From Paracoccaceae bacterium (GTDB taxonomy: Bacteria; Pseudomonadota; Alphaproteobacteria; Rhodobacterales; Rhodobacteraceae), in the NCBI GenBank assembly GCA_024742705.1, contig JANSXZ010000009.1, positions 1 to 64,000 of the forward strand: a stretch of 64,000 nt of DNA. Direction: 5' to 3'. The notes under the pieces were generated by a model that saw only the letters and a program-made list of their open reading frames with translations, ran no database searches and was not told the origin of the DNA. The position numbers and the translations under genes were made by a program. Positions within the stretch are counted from its first letter, which is position 1. The number at the start of each line of letters is the position of its first letter. Shown one piece after another: positions 9,803 to 18,688 of this stretch.

Positions 9803-11056
9803 TCAGCGCGATGCCAAACCTTCCGCGATCCGCGCCGCCACGTCGCGGCCGCTTTGATAGGCGCCATGGGCGGTGGCCTGCCAATGCATGGAAAATGCCT
9901 CGCCGGCGAAAGCAAGATTGCCGGTGTCGGCGGCAATCATACGGTGACGGCTGGCGGTCTTGCCCGGCCGGGCGTGCGAATACGATCCGCGCACCCAGGG
10001 GTTATCGCTCCAGCCGGTCACGGCGATGCCGGTGATCGAGTCGTGGATGCCGGGGCCGAACGCCCGCTCCAGCCAGCCGACGACATAGGCCTGGGCACCG
10101 TCCTGGCCGTTTGCCCGACATGACCGCGCCACGTCGCCCGCCATATGCGCGATCAGCAGCGGATGCTCTGAATTCACGATCTGAAAGTTCAGCGCCCGGC
10201 CGTCGGTGTCTGTCATCATCGAAAAGCCTTTGCCGCGAAACGGCTCGGGCATCTGTTTCAACGCGACGGCAACCTTTTCATAGGCGCCGCAGGGCACATC
10301 GGCGATCAGCGGCAACAGATCGGCGGCCGGGCCGGGGCCAAAACGGATCGCCCCGGAAATCAGGACGTTCGTCGAAACGGTGACGATGGCCGCATCGGCG
10401 CGCAGGGTCTTGTCGCCGACCTGCACCGTGACGCCTTCGGCTGTCTGTTCCAGCGCGGTGACCGGGCTGTTCAGGCGGATATCGATACCTTCGGCCATCC
10501 GCGCGACAAGGGTGCCGTAACCGCCGGTCATGGCCCAATTGGTGTTGGTTTCGGCGTAATCGGTATAGGCGGCCGCGGATACGTCCTCGGGATCGTCGCC
10601 GGCCATAAGCTGCACGATGTATCGCAGGTGGGCGGCGGCGGGGTCGTCGGGATCCAGCAACTCGGATACCGCGACATCGCGCCCGGCGCCGCCTTCGATT
10701 TCGATCCGGGCAAAGCCCTTCTCGATGGCGGCAATGGCGGCATCGGTTTCGGCCGGGGTGGAGAAACGGCCATTGGCCCAGGGCACATAGGCGCCTTCGC
10801 GGTCCGAGCGGTCATAGGCCACGCCAAAGCGATCGGCCATCGCCACAAGCGGGTTCTGATCCGCGCAATGCAGCCAGTGACAGCCGTGATCCCAGGCCAC
10901 TGGCAGCCCCGCGGATGCGGTATGGGCGCGGCCGCCCACACGATCGGCCGCCTCGTAGATGGTGGCCGCGATCCCGCGTGCCTGACATTCCATCGCGGCC
11001 CCAACGCCGGCGGCGCCCGCGCCGATGATGATGACCTGTGGATCTGGCTGCTTCAT
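9803..11056 (-). CDS. Flavin-containing amine oxidase family protein
   Basis: FAD-dependent oxidoreductase of 417 aa in the amine oxidase/polyamine oxidase group. The dinucleotide-binding motif VIIIGAGAAGVGAA is at the N-terminus, followed by the GGRAHT signature of the family. A C-terminal FAD-contact region, LAFAGEAFSMHWQATAHGAYQSGRDVA, matches the family end. No signal peptide is visible. The ATG at 11056 has AGGAG about 6 nt upstream on the minus strand. It diverges from the TAXI transporter operon across about 200 bp. The substrate is unknown; an amine or a tryptophan-like compound are both possible. Confidence 0.85.
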   Translation of the reverse strand: MKQPDPQVIIIGAGAAGVGAAMECQARGIAATIYEAADRVGGRAHTASAGLPVAWDHGCHWLHCADQNPLVAMADRFGVAYDRSDREGAYVPWANGRFSTPAETDAAIAAIEKGFARIEIEGGAGRDVAVSELLDPDDPAAAHLRYIVQLMAGDDPEDVSAAAYTDYAETNTNWAMTGGYGTLVARMAEGIDIRLNSPVTALEQTAEGVTVQVGDKTLRADAAIVTVSTNVLISGAIRFGPGPAADLLPLIADVPCGAYEKVAVALKQMPEPFRGKGFSMMTDTDGRALNFQIVNSEHPLLIAHMAGDVARSCRANGQDGAQAYVVGWLERAFGPGIHDSITGIAVTGWSDNPWVRGSYSHARPGKTASRHRMIAADTGNLAFAGEAFSMHWQATAHGAYQSGRDVAARIAEGLASR

Positions 11057-11228
11057 GTTTTCTCCTGCGGGTTGGTTCGCCTGTTTATCCCGGTCGGCCG
11101 GTGCGAATGCAAGCGGTGTGCCGGGCAGGGGCACAACACCCTTTCCGGCGGCGGTGTTTCCCGTCATAGTCCCGCCGAAGCGCGTACAAAGCGCGCGGCC
11201 AGGAAACCTGGACCAGAAAGAAATACAT

Positions 11229-11261
11229 ATGAAAACAGTGTCGGGAGGAGACCACGAATGA
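11229..11261 (+). CDS. Possible 10-residue leader peptide coupled to TAXI gene
   Basis: A tiny frame, MKTVSGGDHE, begins with ATG at 11229, and its TGA overlaps the ATG of the TAXI receptor gene in an ATGA arrangement. The GGAGGAG site of the receptor gene lies inside it. Translation of the leader could expose or couple the receptor start. The upstream ribosome site for the leader is only purine-rich (AGAAAGAA), so the frame may be fortuitous. Confidence 0.3.
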   Translation: MKTVSGGDHE

Positions 11262-12214
11262 AGATATTCACACGCGCCGCCGCAATTCTGGCCGCGGCCA
11301 CGGTTGTTGCCGGGATGGCCCAGGCCGAGACCCGTGTCACCTATAAATCGGCGAAGTCGACTTCGTCGTATTACCAGATGGGCGTGCAGATCGCCGAGGC
11401 GATGAAGGCGGGAACCGGCGGCGAAATTATCGTGACTGTCGAGGAAAGCCAGGGATCGGTGCAGAACGTGATGGAAGTGCGTGCGCGGGGCGGCGACTAT
11501 GTCTTTACCACGCCTCCGGCGCTGGTGTCGCTGGCGCAGGGCGGCAAGGCGATGTTCGAAGGCAAGTCGGATCCGGCATTCGACGAAATCCGGGCGCTGT
11601 TTCCGATCCCTTCGCTGACCATGCATTTCGTGGTGTCCGAAGCATCCGGCATCGCCCGTTTCGCCGATCTGGAAGGCAAGACGATCCTTTTGGGCAAGGG
11701 ATCGTTCGGTGCGCGCGAGGGCGAGAAATACCTCGGGCTGTTCGGCCTGGAGGGCAAGGTGAAACTGGCGGAGGTCGAGCTTTCGAACGCGGTTGCGGCC
11801 CTTAAGAACGGGCAGATCGACGGTTTCGTAACCGCCGGATCCTATCCCGCGCCGAACGTGATCGAAGCCGCGGCATCGATCGGCGTGCGGGTGCTTTCTT
11901 TCGACGACGCGCAGGTGGCGGCGACCAAGCGCGCGCGCCTGGTGATCCCGGCGGGCACATACGCAGGGCAGACCGAGGACATCGTGACCACGTCGCTGCC
12001 GGTGGTGGCCTTCACCACCACCAAGATGGACGACGACACCGCCTATGAGCTGACCCGCACATTCTGGGAAGGCAAATCCGCGATGAGCGCGGGCGCACCC
12101 TGGTGGAAGGGGGTGGACCCGTCGTTGCTGAGCACGATCGGCACACGGATGCATCCCGGTGCGGTGCGTTATTACCGGGAAGCCGGTATCGCGCTGAGCG
12201 ACGCACAGATGTAA
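11258..12214 (+). CDS. TAXI-family TRAP transporter solute receptor
   Basis: Periplasmic substrate-binding protein of 318 aa for a tripartite ATP-independent periplasmic transporter. The first 23 residues form a signal peptide ending in AQA. Mature segments VTYKSAKSTSSYYQMGVQ, EESQGSVQNVMEVRARGGDYVF and YREAGI near the end are typical of the TAXI branch. The start has a strong GGAGGAG ribosome site 8 nt upstream. The fused permease gene follows after 133 bp containing a terminator-like repeat. The ligand cannot be told from sequence; glutamate/aromatic-like acids are known for relatives. Confidence 0.9.
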   Translation: MKIFTRAAAILAAATVVAGMAQAETRVTYKSAKSTSSYYQMGVQIAEAMKAGTGGEIIVTVEESQGSVQNVMEVRARGGDYVFTTPPALVSLAQGGKAMFEGKSDPAFDEIRALFPIPSLTMHFVVSEASGIARFADLEGKTILLGKGSFGAREGEKYLGLFGLEGKVKLAEVELSNAVAALKNGQIDGFVTAGSYPAPNVIEAAASIGVRVLSFDDAQVAATKRARLVIPAGTYAGQTEDIVTTSLPVVAFTTTKMDDDTAYELTRTFWEGKSAMSAGAPWWKGVDPSLLSTIGTRMHPGAVRYYREAGIALSDAQM

Positions 12215-12296
12215 TACCGGCATCGCGCGCCATCGGTTGTTCCTTTGGCGCGCGTGTCGTGCAGGGGGCTGTCCGCAGCGCGGGTGGCGGAATGAG

Positions 12297-12332
12297 GGAG
12301 CCTCCGGCGGGAGTTTTTCTGGCAAGATGAAG
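12297..12332 (+). terminator. Terminator-like intergenic repeat, copy A (inside TRAP operon)
   Basis: The element begins GGAGCCTCCGGCGGGAG and ends in GGCAAGATGAAG. CTCC (12302-12305) pairs with GGAG (12310-12313) and is followed by TTTTTCT, a small intrinsic-terminator form. It lies between the receptor and permease genes, so it could reduce permease expression relative to receptor. The same element recurs six more times in the window. Confidence 0.6.
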
Positions 12333-12347
12333 TACGGGGACAGCGAT

Positions 12348-14123
12348 ATGCCGGCGGGCCGGATGTGGGTGATGCTGGCGGCGCTGGTCGTGGTGTTTCA
12401 CATCGGGCTGGTGTTTTCCGGGCTGGTGCCCAATCTGGTAAGCCGGCCGCTGCACCTGGCACTGGTGCTGCCGTGGATCTTCGTGTTCGGAGCACCGGCG
12501 GGGGCGCCGCGGATCAGTGGCGTGGTTCTGACGCTTGCGGGGGTCGGAGCCTGTGTCTGGGTGGCGTGGAACCATGACGCGCTGGGCGATCAGTACGGGT
12601 TTCTGGAGGGCAGCGGGCAGATTGCCCTGGCCTGTGTCTTGCTGGCGGTCGTTCTGGAAGCGGCGCGGCGGGCCATCGGATGGCCATTGCCCCTGGTTGC
12701 TGCGGCGGCGCTTGCCTATGCGTTGCTGGGACAGCATGTTCCGGGAGAATTCGGCCATTCGGGTACGCCGTTGCGCAGTTTCCTGGGCACCATGACAATC
12801 GCCGAGGGCGGCATATGGGGCAGTCTGACCGGCGTTTCCGTCGGGGTGGTGGCGATTTTCGTGATTTTCGGCGCCGTGTTGAATGCGGGCGAGGCGGGCC
12901 AGGGGTTCATGAATGTCGCCTCGGCGGCGGCGGGGCGTCTGAAAGGCGGGGCGGCGAAAGTTTCGGTGATCTCTTCGGCGCTGTTCGGGTCGATCTCGGG
13001 GTCGGCTTCGGCGAATGTGGCATCGACGGGTGCGATCACCATGCCGGCGATGGTGCGGCTGGGCTATCCGCGTCGTCTTGCCGCCGCGACCGAGGCTGTC
13101 GCGTCGTCCGGGGGGCAGATCATGCCGCCGCTGATGGGTGCGGGCGCGTTCGTGATGGTCGAGCTTACGGGCGTTCCTTATGCGGCGATCATGGCGGCGG
13201 CGCTGCTGCCGGCCTTGCTGTATTTCTACGCCGTCTGGATCGGGATCGATGCCTTTGCCAGCCGGACGGTTCTGCGGGGCATCGATCCGGCGGACCGGCC
13301 GGGGCTGCGCGATGTTGCGGTGACGTCGGTGTTCTTTCTGATACCCTTCGGTGTCCTGATGTGGGGAATGTTCGGGTTGCGGGTGACGCCGCAATACGCC
13401 GCATGTCTTGCCATCTTTGCCGGCGCGGTGCTGTTGCTGACCGACAGGAACCTGGAGGTGCGGCCGCGCGACGTGGCGGCGCGGATGGCGCAGGCGCTGG
13501 TGAGCGCGGCGCGGCAGGTTGCGCTGATCGCTTCGATCATCGTTTGTGCGTCGATCATCGTGGGGGTCTTGTCGATCACCGGTCTGGGAATCAAGATCAC
13601 TTCGCTGATCCTCGGGGTGTCGGGCGGTATGCTCTGGCCGTCGCTGCTGCTGACGGCGTTGGCCTGCCTGGTGCTCGGCATGGAGGTGCCGACCACCGCC
13701 GCCTATGTGATCTGCGTTTCGGTGGCCGGGCCGGCGTTGATCCAATTGGGGCTGGAGCCCTTGCAGGCGCATCTGTTCGTCTTCTGGTTTGCCCTGTTGT
13801 CGACGATCACGCCACCGGTTTGCGGGGCGGTGTTCATCGCCGCCGGAATGGTCGGGGAAAACTGGCTGAAGGTGGCGGTGACGGCGATGGCGCTGGGGGT
13901 GGGGCTGTATGTGATCCCTCTGGGCATGATTGCCAATCCCGGTCTGTTGCGGCTGTCCGAGGCGCCGGCCGAAGCGGCGGCGGCGCTGTTGCGGATGGCG
14001 CTGGGGCTTGGCGCGATTTCATTCGGCCTGATCGGTGCGCGGCGGGTATGGGTACGGGCCGGGATGTTGGTGTTGGGCGGCCTTGTGGTGTTTTGGCCTG
14101 TTGGCTGGGGCCCATTCGCGTAG
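12348..14123 (+). CDS. TRAP transporter permease, fused small and large subunits (TAXI type)
   Basis: Inner-membrane permease of 591 aa with many hydrophobic helices along its length. The N-terminal roughly 150 residues correspond to the four-helix DctQ-like part, and the rest to the DctM large subunit, with signature stretches such as FGSISGSASANVASTGAITMP and GGQIMPPLMGAGAF. It works with the receptor encoded just upstream, driven by an ion gradient. I place the start at ATG 12348, with GGGGA 8 nt upstream. The ATG at 12327 in the same frame belongs to the terminator-like repeat and is less likely. Confidence 0.9.
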   Translation: MPAGRMWVMLAALVVVFHIGLVFSGLVPNLVSRPLHLALVLPWIFVFGAPAGAPRISGVVLTLAGVGACVWVAWNHDALGDQYGFLEGSGQIALACVLLAVVLEAARRAIGWPLPLVAAAALAYALLGQHVPGEFGHSGTPLRSFLGTMTIAEGGIWGSLTGVSVGVVAIFVIFGAVLNAGEAGQGFMNVASAAAGRLKGGAAKVSVISSALFGSISGSASANVASTGAITMPAMVRLGYPRRLAAATEAVASSGGQIMPPLMGAGAFVMVELTGVPYAAIMAAALLPALLYFYAVWIGIDAFASRTVLRGIDPADRPGLRDVAVTSVFFLIPFGVLMWGMFGLRVTPQYAACLAIFAGAVLLLTDRNLEVRPRDVAARMAQALVSAARQVALIASIIVCASIIVGVLSITGLGIKITSLILGVSGGMLWPSLLLTALACLVLGMEVPTTAAYVICVSVAGPALIQLGLEPLQAHLFVFWFALLSTITPPVCGAVFIAAGMVGENWLKVAVTAMALGVGLYVIPLGMIANPGLLRLSEAPAEAAAALLRMALGLGAISFGLIGARRVWVRAGMLVLGGLVVFWPVGWGPFA

Positions 14124-14159
14124 AATGGCGCCGGGCGCGACAAGGCGAAAGGGCACAGC

Positions 14160-15062
14160 ATGACGGTTCTCGTGGCGGATGTGGGTGGCACCAACACCCG
14201 GCTTGCGCTGGCGCTGGATGGTGTGGTGGATCCGGCGTCGATCCGGCGGTTTGCCAATGATGCGCATGCCGGTTTCCTGCCGGTGGTCCAGAGCTTTCTG
14301 GCCGATGCGGGTGTGTCGCGTGTGGACGGCGCGGCGATCGCGGTGGCCGGGCCGACATCGGCGCGCGGCGGGCGGCTGACCAACCGTGACTGGAGCCTGG
14401 ATGTGCCGATGATCCGCGGCTTTACCGATGGTCCTGTGCGATATCTCAACGATCTCAAGGCGATGGCCTATGCCGTGCCAGGGCTGAGCGCGGCCGCGGC
14501 GGTGGCGATCGTACCCGAAACCGGCCAGCCGCCGGACAATGGCCAGGGCCTGGTGGTGGGCATCGGGACGGGGTTCAACGTCAGCCCGCTGGTGCGGACG
14601 GACAACGGGTTTGTGGCGACGGACGCCGAATTCGGCCATACCGCGATGCCCTCGTCGGTGGCGCGGCGGATGGTCGACAGTCTGGGCGCGGCCGCGGCGG
14701 CGCGGTTCGCCACGGTTGAGAGCTGTTTCTCGGGGCGGGGCCATGCGGCGGCCCGCGCTTTGCTGACGGATGGTGCCGACTTTGAGCAGACCTATGCCGC
14801 GTGGATCGGTGATCTGACCCGCGAACTGATTCTGACGTTCATGCCTCTGGGCGGCGTCCATTTCGCCGGCGGCGTGGCGCGGGCGGTTCTGACCGGGCCG
14901 GGCCGCGCGGCATTCGTGGACCGGCTGACCCGGCCCTATGCGCTGAACGGCGATCTGGCGGCGGTGCCGGTTCGCCTGATCACCGATGATTACGCCCCGT
15001 TGACCGGATGTGCCCGGTTCCTGACTCAAGTTCAGCCTGCGTCCGCGTCGGGGTCGCAGTGA
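14160..15062 (+). CDS. glk: Glucokinase
   Basis: Cytosolic kinase of 300 aa that phosphorylates glucose to glucose 6-phosphate. The N-terminal VADVGGTNTRLALA is the ATP-binding phosphate 1 loop. YLNDLKAMAYAVPGL carries the catalytic-type Asp, VGIGTGFNVS is the second phosphate loop, and GGVHFAGGVARAVL matches the C-terminal glucokinase segment. AAAGGG precedes the ATG. It starts 36 bp after the TRAP permease and may share its transcript. Its 3' end overlaps, tail to tail, the convergent gene at 15032 by 31 bp. Confidence 0.9.
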   Translation: MTVLVADVGGTNTRLALALDGVVDPASIRRFANDAHAGFLPVVQSFLADAGVSRVDGAAIAVAGPTSARGGRLTNRDWSLDVPMIRGFTDGPVRYLNDLKAMAYAVPGLSAAAAVAIVPETGQPPDNGQGLVVGIGTGFNVSPLVRTDNGFVATDAEFGHTAMPSSVARRMVDSLGAAAAARFATVESCFSGRGHAAARALLTDGADFEQTYAAWIGDLTRELILTFMPLGGVHFAGGVARAVLTGPGRAAFVDRLTRPYALNGDLAAVPVRLITDDYAPLTGCARFLTQVQPASASGSQ

Positions 15063-15412
15063 CGGCGAAAGGCGCGTTTCAGCAGATCGAGTTCGGCACG
15101 CAGCAGTGCGACGTCGCCCTGCAGGTCGGTGTGGGGCGGGGTGCCGGCCACCACTGTGATCTGGCCCAGCCGGCGGTCGGTTGCGGCGTCTCTCGCGGTG
15201 AGCGTATGGGCACCGTCCGATAGCATCCGCACCGGCACGTCGACTTCCATGCGCCAGCCGCCCTGCCGCCTGGTCAGGCGCACGTCCTCGATGGGATCGG
15301 GCCCAAGGCGGACCACGAGGGCAGGCGGGCCGCTGTCGGTAGGTGTTCCGCTGACAGTGGCCTGCCAGACGCCGTTCGTCAGATGGCTGTCGGTGAGCAT
15401 CAGTTCGGGCAT
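15032..15412 (-). CDS. Conserved hypothetical protein, last gene of lipoprotein-DUF6478 operon
   Basis: A 126-aa protein starting MPELMLTDSHLTNGVWQA. I do not recognise a domain. It looks like a beta-rich module (residues 1-90: alternating hydrophobic strands such as TVSGTPTD, ALVVRLGP, GGWRMEVDVPV) followed by a short helical tail (DVALLRAELDLLKRAFRRH). There is no signal peptide. The ATG overlaps the stop of the DUF6478 gene as TGATG, so the two are translationally coupled. Its last 31 bp overlap the 3' end of glk on the other strand. Confidence 0.7.
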   Translation of the reverse strand: MPELMLTDSHLTNGVWQATVSGTPTDSGPPALVVRLGPDPIEDVRLTRRQGGWRMEVDVPVRMLSDGAHTLTARDAATDRRLGQITVVAGTPPHTDLQGDVALLRAELDLLKRAFRRHCDPDADAG

Positions 15413-16032
15413 CACAACGCGGCCCTCACCCGACGCGACAGACAAACATCGCCGATTTCGATCCGGTTCATGGCGGGCGCGTCAAGGATCAGGTCCAGCC
15501 ACCCTTGCGTCACCCGGCCAACTTGCAGCGGCACCTGGCTCAGATCGAACTGAACCCGGTGCCGGCCCGGCCCGCGCGGCAGTTCAAGCAGGATCTGTTC
15601 GACGTTCGGGCCGCTGCGGATGTTGAGCCGGGCAAAGATCTCGATCGGTTTCTCCATCTCCAGAACGACGTCGAGCGCGATGACGTGATGGGGGGCAAGG
15701 GCGGTGAGGGCTGCATCGGGCAGATCGAAGGCGAGCGACAGGAAACCGCCCTGAAACGCAAAGACTTCGCAGACCAGAAGGTGCGGCGGGCCTTCGGCCA
15801 GAGACCGCAGGGCGATCTCTGCCAGCGGGCAATCGTGAAACAGCGTGGCGCCGGGGGCCAGTTCGGTCTTGTCGGCGATGCCCACCCACCCGGCGTCGGG
15901 CTGCCGTTCCGACCACAGCGGCGAGCGCCACATCCAGTCGGTTCCATGCGGCAGGTCCGGCGCCGGAAGCGGTGGCGCCGGTTCTGCGCGCGATGCGAAA
16001 AGACCGCGCCAAACGGGCATCAGGGGCCTCAC
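15412..16032 (-). CDS. DUF6478 family protein
   Basis: A 206-aa protein of a family I know from Rhodobacteraceae with no assigned function. Family stretches visible are GTDWMWRSPLW, TLFHDCPLAEI, GGFLSLAFDLPDAAL, EKPIEIFARLNIRSGPN and a final strand-rich part with DVCLSRRVRAAL. The pattern suggests a beta-sandwich, without signal peptide or membrane helix. The start is GTG at 16032, overlapping the stop of the upstream lipoprotein gene (GTGA). This copy appears shorter at the N-terminus than relatives I remember. Co-expression with a lipoprotein hints at an envelope or surface-polysaccharide role, which is inference. Confidence 0.75.
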   Translation of the reverse strand: MRPLMPVWRGLFASRAEPAPPLPAPDLPHGTDWMWRSPLWSERQPDAGWVGIADKTELAPGATLFHDCPLAEIALRSLAEGPPHLLVCEVFAFQGGFLSLAFDLPDAALTALAPHHVIALDVVLEMEKPIEIFARLNIRSGPNVEQILLELPRGPGRHRVQFDLSQVPLQVGRVTQGWLDLILDAPAMNRIEIGDVCLSRRVRAAL

Positions 16033-16790
16033 TGTTTCTGTTCCGTGGACAGTGTAACCTGATTGTTTCGTTTTAACAGACGTGCCAGCCGGCCCAGCGG
16101 CGATTCCGCCGACATGTCTTCGGTGGCGGGGGGCGCGGGATCTGTCCGGGTCTTTTCCGGGTCGGTTTCAGTATCCGGGCCGGCATCTGGCCGGAGACTG
16201 GCCTCCAGGGTACGGTCGGCCGTCGCGCTCAGAAGGGCCGCGCCGCGATTTCCCAGCGCGCGGCTGTCGGGCGGGGCGTAAAGGCTCAGCCCGACGACGT
16301 GGCCGTTGACCACGAAGGCCCCGCGCCAGAAACTGGCGCTGAGTCCGGCGATCACCGGGGTTTCGCGGCTGAGCCGGACCAGCGTCAGCGGCGCGCCCCT
16401 GGCACGCCGGTCAAGCGTGGCGGTCGCGCCGGCGCTTGCGGTCAGGGCCTCGGCGCTGGGCGCGGCATCGCCGGCATTGGGCAATGGGGCCACCGATACC
16501 GAGATCAGAGCCAGATCCCTGCCGCGCGGCGCCGCAGCCCCCAGCGTGTCGCAGCGCGCGAGCAGCGCGAAGCCAGGCGCATCCAGCGATTGCGGATCGA
16601 TGCAATACCCGTCGGGGGCACGCAGTTGCACCGCGCCACCGGCCAGCGGCGCCTGCGTCATGCCCGCCCGTGCGGGGGCGGGCGTTTCGGTTTGTGGTGG
16701 CGCAAAGGCCAGCCCGGCGCCGCCCTCGCACCCGGCAAGCGCCAGCGGTGCGAACAGCAGAACCCCGGTTCTAGAGATCCATGTAAACAT
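16029..16790 (-). CDS. Predicted outer-membrane or periplasmic lipoprotein of unknown function
   Basis: A 253-aa protein whose N-terminus is a lipoprotein signal: hydrophobic stretch TGVLLFAPLALAGC, with the lipobox LAGC. The mature part has a Pro/Thr/Ala-rich linker, a globular middle (GYCIDPQSLDAPGFALLARCDTL through NGHVVGLSLYAPP) with a possible disulfide pair, and a low-complexity Asp/Pro/Thr/Glu-rich tail before a basic end (LGRLARLLKRNNQ). The start ATG at 16790 lies inside the 3' end of ilvD (20-bp overlap), and the stop overlaps the DUF6478 start. I recognise no domain. Confidence 0.75.
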   Translation of the reverse strand: MFTWISRTGVLLFAPLALAGCEGGAGLAFAPPQTETPAPARAGMTQAPLAGGAVQLRAPDGYCIDPQSLDAPGFALLARCDTLGAAAPRGRDLALISVSVAPLPNAGDAAPSAEALTASAGATATLDRRARGAPLTLVRLSRETPVIAGLSASFWRGAFVVNGHVVGLSLYAPPDSRALGNRGAALLSATADRTLEASLRPDAGPDTETDPEKTRTDPAPPATEDMSAESPLGRLARLLKRNNQVTLSTEQKQ

Positions 16791-18504
16791 GCTTCTCGGC
16801 CTTGCCGCCGGGATGCGTGACCGCGCCTTTGTAGGTTTCCCCGACAAGCTGGGCGTATTTCCACAGCGCCCCCGAGGCATAGATCGTATCGCGCGGACCG
16901 GCCCATTCGGATTTGCGCGCGGCCAGGGTTTCCTCGTCCAGATCCACCGACAATTCGCCTGTCCGGGCGTTGATGGTGATCACGTCGCCGTCGCGCAGCA
17001 TGGCGATCGGGCCGCCGTGGGCCGCTTCGGGGCCCACATGGCCCACGCAGAACCCGCGGGTTGCGCCCGAGAACCGCCCGTCGGTGATCAGGGCCACCTT
17101 CTTGCCCATGCCCTGCCCCGACAGCGCCGCCGTGGTGGCCAGCATCTCGCGCATGCCGGGGCCGCCCGCGGGGCCTTCGTTGCGGATCACCAGAACCTCG
17201 CCTTCCTTGTAGGTGCGCGCCTTGACCGCCTCAAAGGCGTCTTCCTCGCATTCGAACACCCGCGCGGGGCCGGTAAACACCTGTTCCTCTTCGCTCATGC
17301 CGGCGACCTTGACGATGGCGCCCGCCGGGGCCAGGTTGCCCTTCAGCCCGACAACCCCGCCGGATTTGGTGATCGGATTGCTGACCGGGTGGATCACCTT
17401 GCCATCCGCCTCGCGTTCGACCTTGTCGATTTCTTCGCCGATGGAATAGCCGGTGACGGTCATGCAATCCTCGTGGATCAGGCCGGCCTTGCGCAATTCA
17501 CGCATCACGACGGGCACACCACCGGCCTCGTACATGTCCTTGGCGACGTAGTCGCCGCCGGGCTTTAGGTTCACGAAATAGGGCGTGTCGCGGAAGATTT
17601 CGCACACGTCATCAAGAAAGAAATCGATCCCGGCCTCATGCGCCATTGCCGGCAGATGCAGGCCCGCGTTGGTCGAACCGCCGGTGCAGGCGACGATTCG
17701 CGCCGCGTTTTCAAGCGATTTGCGGGTGACGATGTCACGGGCGCGGATGTTCTTTTCAAGCAGGTTCATGACGGCCTCGCCCGATGCGGTGGCATAGGCG
17801 TCGCGGCTTTCGTAAGGCGCGGGCGCCCCGGCCGAATTGGGCAACGCGAGGCCGATCGCTTCCGACACGCAGGCCATCGTGTTGGCGGTGAACTGGCCGC
17901 CGCAGGCCCCGGCCGAAGGACATGCGACACGTTCCAGCGCCGCAAGCTCGGCGTCGGAATTGGCGCCGGCCTGATGCCGGCCCACCGCTTCGAACACGTC
18001 CTGAACTGTCACGTCGCGGCCATTGTGGCGCCCCGGCATGATTGATCCGCCATAGATGAACACCGACGGCACGTTCAGGCGGATCATCGCCATCATCATG
18101 CCGGGCAGGGATTTGTCGCAGCCGGCCAGCCCGACGATGGCATCATAGCAATGGCCGCGCATCGTCAGTTCGACGGTATCGGCGATCGCCTCGCGCGATG
18201 CCAGCGACGACCGCATGCCCTCGTGCCCCATGGCGATGCCGTCGGTCACGGTGATGGTGGTGAATTCGCGCGGCGTGCCATCTGCGGCCTTGACGCCCAG
18301 CTTGACCGCCTGTGCCTGGCGGTTCAGGGCGATGTTGCAGGGGGCCGCCTCGTTCCAGCAGGTCGCGACACCCACCAGTGGCTGGTGGATTTCGTCTTCG
18401 GTCAGCCCCATCGCGTAATAGTACGACCGGTGCGGCGCGCGGGCCGGCCCTTCTGTGACATGGCGGCTGGGCAGATTGGTCTTGTCGAACTTGCGCTTGA
18501 GCAT
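16771..18504 (-). CDS. ilvD: Dihydroxy-acid dehydratase
   Basis: Fe-S dehydratase of 577 aa in branched-chain amino acid (and pantothenate precursor) synthesis, turning dihydroxy-isovalerate into ketoisovalerate. The cluster cysteines sit in VATCWNEAAPCN, VGLAGCDKSLPGM and IVACTGGSTNA. SAGACGGQFTANTM and DGRFSGATRGFCVGH are further family signatures. The ATG at 18504 has GGAGGG about 8 nt upstream. The gene shares its last 20 bp with the lipoprotein gene and so probably heads that operon. It diverges from the ABC-like gene across 184 bp. Confidence 0.96.
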   Translation of the reverse strand: MLKRKFDKTNLPSRHVTEGPARAPHRSYYYAMGLTEDEIHQPLVGVATCWNEAAPCNIALNRQAQAVKLGVKAADGTPREFTTITVTDGIAMGHEGMRSSLASREAIADTVELTMRGHCYDAIVGLAGCDKSLPGMMMAMIRLNVPSVFIYGGSIMPGRHNGRDVTVQDVFEAVGRHQAGANSDAELAALERVACPSAGACGGQFTANTMACVSEAIGLALPNSAGAPAPYESRDAYATASGEAVMNLLEKNIRARDIVTRKSLENAARIVACTGGSTNAGLHLPAMAHEAGIDFFLDDVCEIFRDTPYFVNLKPGGDYVAKDMYEAGGVPVVMRELRKAGLIHEDCMTVTGYSIGEEIDKVEREADGKVIHPVSNPITKSGGVVGLKGNLAPAGAIVKVAGMSEEEQVFTGPARVFECEEDAFEAVKARTYKEGEVLVIRNEGPAGGPGMREMLATTAALSGQGMGKKVALITDGRFSGATRGFCVGHVGPEAAHGGPIAMLRDGDVITINARTGELSVDLDEETLAARKSEWAGPRDTIYASGALWKYAQLVGETYKGAVTHPGGKAEKHVYMDL

Positions 18505-18688
18505 GGCGGGCCCTCCCTGAAATATCCTGACCAACGGCATACCGGCGCACCCCTGCCCGCACAAGACCGAACGGAACCTGTGCGGTGGCGTGGCTTGAAT
18601 TCGCGCGGGGCGGTGCTTACCCTCCTCAACCTGTTGAATGCGGATACGGCGGATCACGGCCGTGCCTGCCCGGTCAGAGGTCGAAGGC

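Noticed and set aside
12327-12347. Earlier ATG for the TRAP permease.
   Set aside because: It belongs to the repeated element, which carries ATGAAG in the unrelated copy E as well. The ATG at 12348 has its own ribosome site.
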